Positions 5,683 to 6,389 of a DNA stretch of 6,389 nucleotides are shown piece after piece. Position numbers and translations under genes: made by a program. How positions within the stretch are numbered: the stretch's first letter is position 1; each line of letters opens with the position of its first letter. This DNA is from Rhodoferax sp. GTDB taxonomy: Bacteria > Pseudomonadota > Gammaproteobacteria > Burkholderiales > Burkholderiaceae_C. The notes under the pieces are model-generated. The model saw nothing but the letters and a program-made list of their open reading frames with translations. It made no database searches and was not told where the DNA came from. Where the stretch lies: positions 1 through 6,389 of the forward strand of contig JAKFXU010000111.1 of the NCBI GenBank assembly GCA_021731215.1, read 5' to 3'.

Positions 5683-6389
5683 TTAGCGCGCGTTCAGCTT
5701 CCCCTGCAACGCCGTTTGCGTGATGGCTGACAGGGTGCCGCGGGTGCTGATCACTTCCGGGTCCAGCGTGACCTCGATCAGCGTGCCTTGCACGCGCGCC
5801 AGCGCCGCCAGCAGGGCCGGTTCAAACTCGGCCGTGTGGGTGATGCGCACCGCGGCAAAGCCGTAGGCGCGCGCCAGCGCGGCAAAATCGGGGTTCTTGA
5901 GCTGGGTCCCGGTAACGTGCTGCGGATACTCGCGCTCCTGGTGCATGCGGATGGTGCCGTACATGCTGTTGTTGAGCAGCACGATGATGGTCTTGGCGCC
6001 GTATTGGGTGGCGGTGGCCAGCTCTTGCCCGTTCATCAGGAAGTCGCCGTCACCGGCGATGGTGAACACCACGCGCCCGCTGGTGATGGCGGCGGCAATG
6101 CCGGCCGGCACACCGTAGCCCATGGCGCCGTTGGTGGGCGCCAGTTGCGTCTTGCAACCCTTTGCCAGTCCGTGGTGCTTGTAAAAGCGGTGCACCCAAC
6201 TGGCAAAGTTGCCGGCGCCATTGGTCAGCACGGCGTCTGCCGGCAGGTGCTTTTGCAGCGTCGCCACGATGGCGGGCATGTCGATGTCGCCGGGCAAAAT
6301 TTGCGGCTCCAGGTTGGCCAGGTAGTCGGCGTGGCAGGCCTGGGTCCAGGCGTCCCATGGCAGCGTCAGCGGGGCTGTCAGCACCTCCA
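5683..6389 (-). CDS. ThDP-dependent acetolactate synthase-like enzyme, C-terminal part
   Basis: About 235 residues remain in the window; the frame is open through the right edge, so the N-terminal and central domains are missing from view rather than from the gene (full-length family members have about 550 residues). A GTG at 6384-6382 is an internal valine, not the start. What remains is the C-terminal ThDP/Mg-binding domain: TNGAGNFASWVHRF, GAMGYGVPAGIAA, then the ThDP motif beginning GDGDF at 6054 and ending with NN at 5973-5968, GDG and NN being 24 residues apart, followed by SMYGTIRMHQEREYP. This is the IlvB-like fold shared by acetolactate synthase, glyoxylate carboligase, oxalyl-CoA decarboxylase and benzoylformate decarboxylase, all carboligating or decarboxylating 2-oxo acids. 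The NNSMYGTIRMHQ wording differs from the NNxxxGMVRQWQ of typical biosynthetic IlvB, so a catabolic or uncharacterised relative is more likely. The TAA at 5685-5683 converges on the SWIB terminator. Confidence 0.85.
   Translation of the reverse strand, partial: EVLTAPLTLPWDAWTQACHADYLANLEPQILPGDIDMPAIVATLQKHLPADAVLTNGAGNFASWVHRFYKHHGLAKGCKTQLAPTNGAMGYGVPAGIAAAITSGRVVFTIAGDGDFLMNGQELATATQYGAKTIIVLLNNSMYGTIRMHQEREYPQHVTGTQLKNPDFAALARAYGFAAVRITHTAEFEPALLAALARVQGTLIEVTLDPEVISTRGTLSAITQTALQGKLNAR

Overview
The window looks like the chromosome of a GC-rich betaproteobacterium, most likely Burkholderiales/Comamonadaceae (Polaromonas, Rhodoferax or Variovorax type). This rests on base composition, codon use, and above all the Lys/Ala/Pro-tailed SWIB protein, which is typical of that group. 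No RNA gene, CRISPR array, insertion sequence or phage gene is visible. It reads as ordinary chromosome with a few interesting regulatory and architectural details, and I found no convincing undescribed multi-gene system.

Layout. Bases 1-199 are a leader region without a certain gene; they hold a strong 9-bp dyad in front of a MocR/GabR-type regulator (200-1678, +). The regulator converges on puuB, a gamma-glutamylputrescine oxidase-type flavoprotein (3045-1744, -). The short gap between them carries a REP-like hairpin element. A 181-bp divergent region separates puuB from a ten-helix EamA/DMT exporter (3227-4255, +). The exporter's 3' end overlaps the 3' end of a convergent rraA gene (4757-4233, -) by 23 bp. 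A gene-poor stretch (4758-5079) holds a dyad, phased A-tracts and promoter-like elements. It leads into a histone H1-like/SWIB protein (5080-5544, +) closed by a textbook terminator (5567-5597). The right edge holds the C-terminal part of a ThDP-dependent acetolactate synthase-like enzyme (6389-5683, -), truncated by the window.

How the genes may work together. The regulator (DNA-binding head on a PLP aminotransferase-like sensor), the putrescine-derivative oxidase and the exporter could form a small polyamine or amino-compound module, with puuB and the exporter sharing a divergent control region. CCAATT-type words occur both before the regulator and in the puuB/exporter gap, which fits common control but does not prove it. 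RraA (RNase E inhibitor family) and the SWIB protein are general RNA- and nucleoid-level factors, and nothing ties them to polyamine use. The ThDP enzyme appears to be a separate unit.
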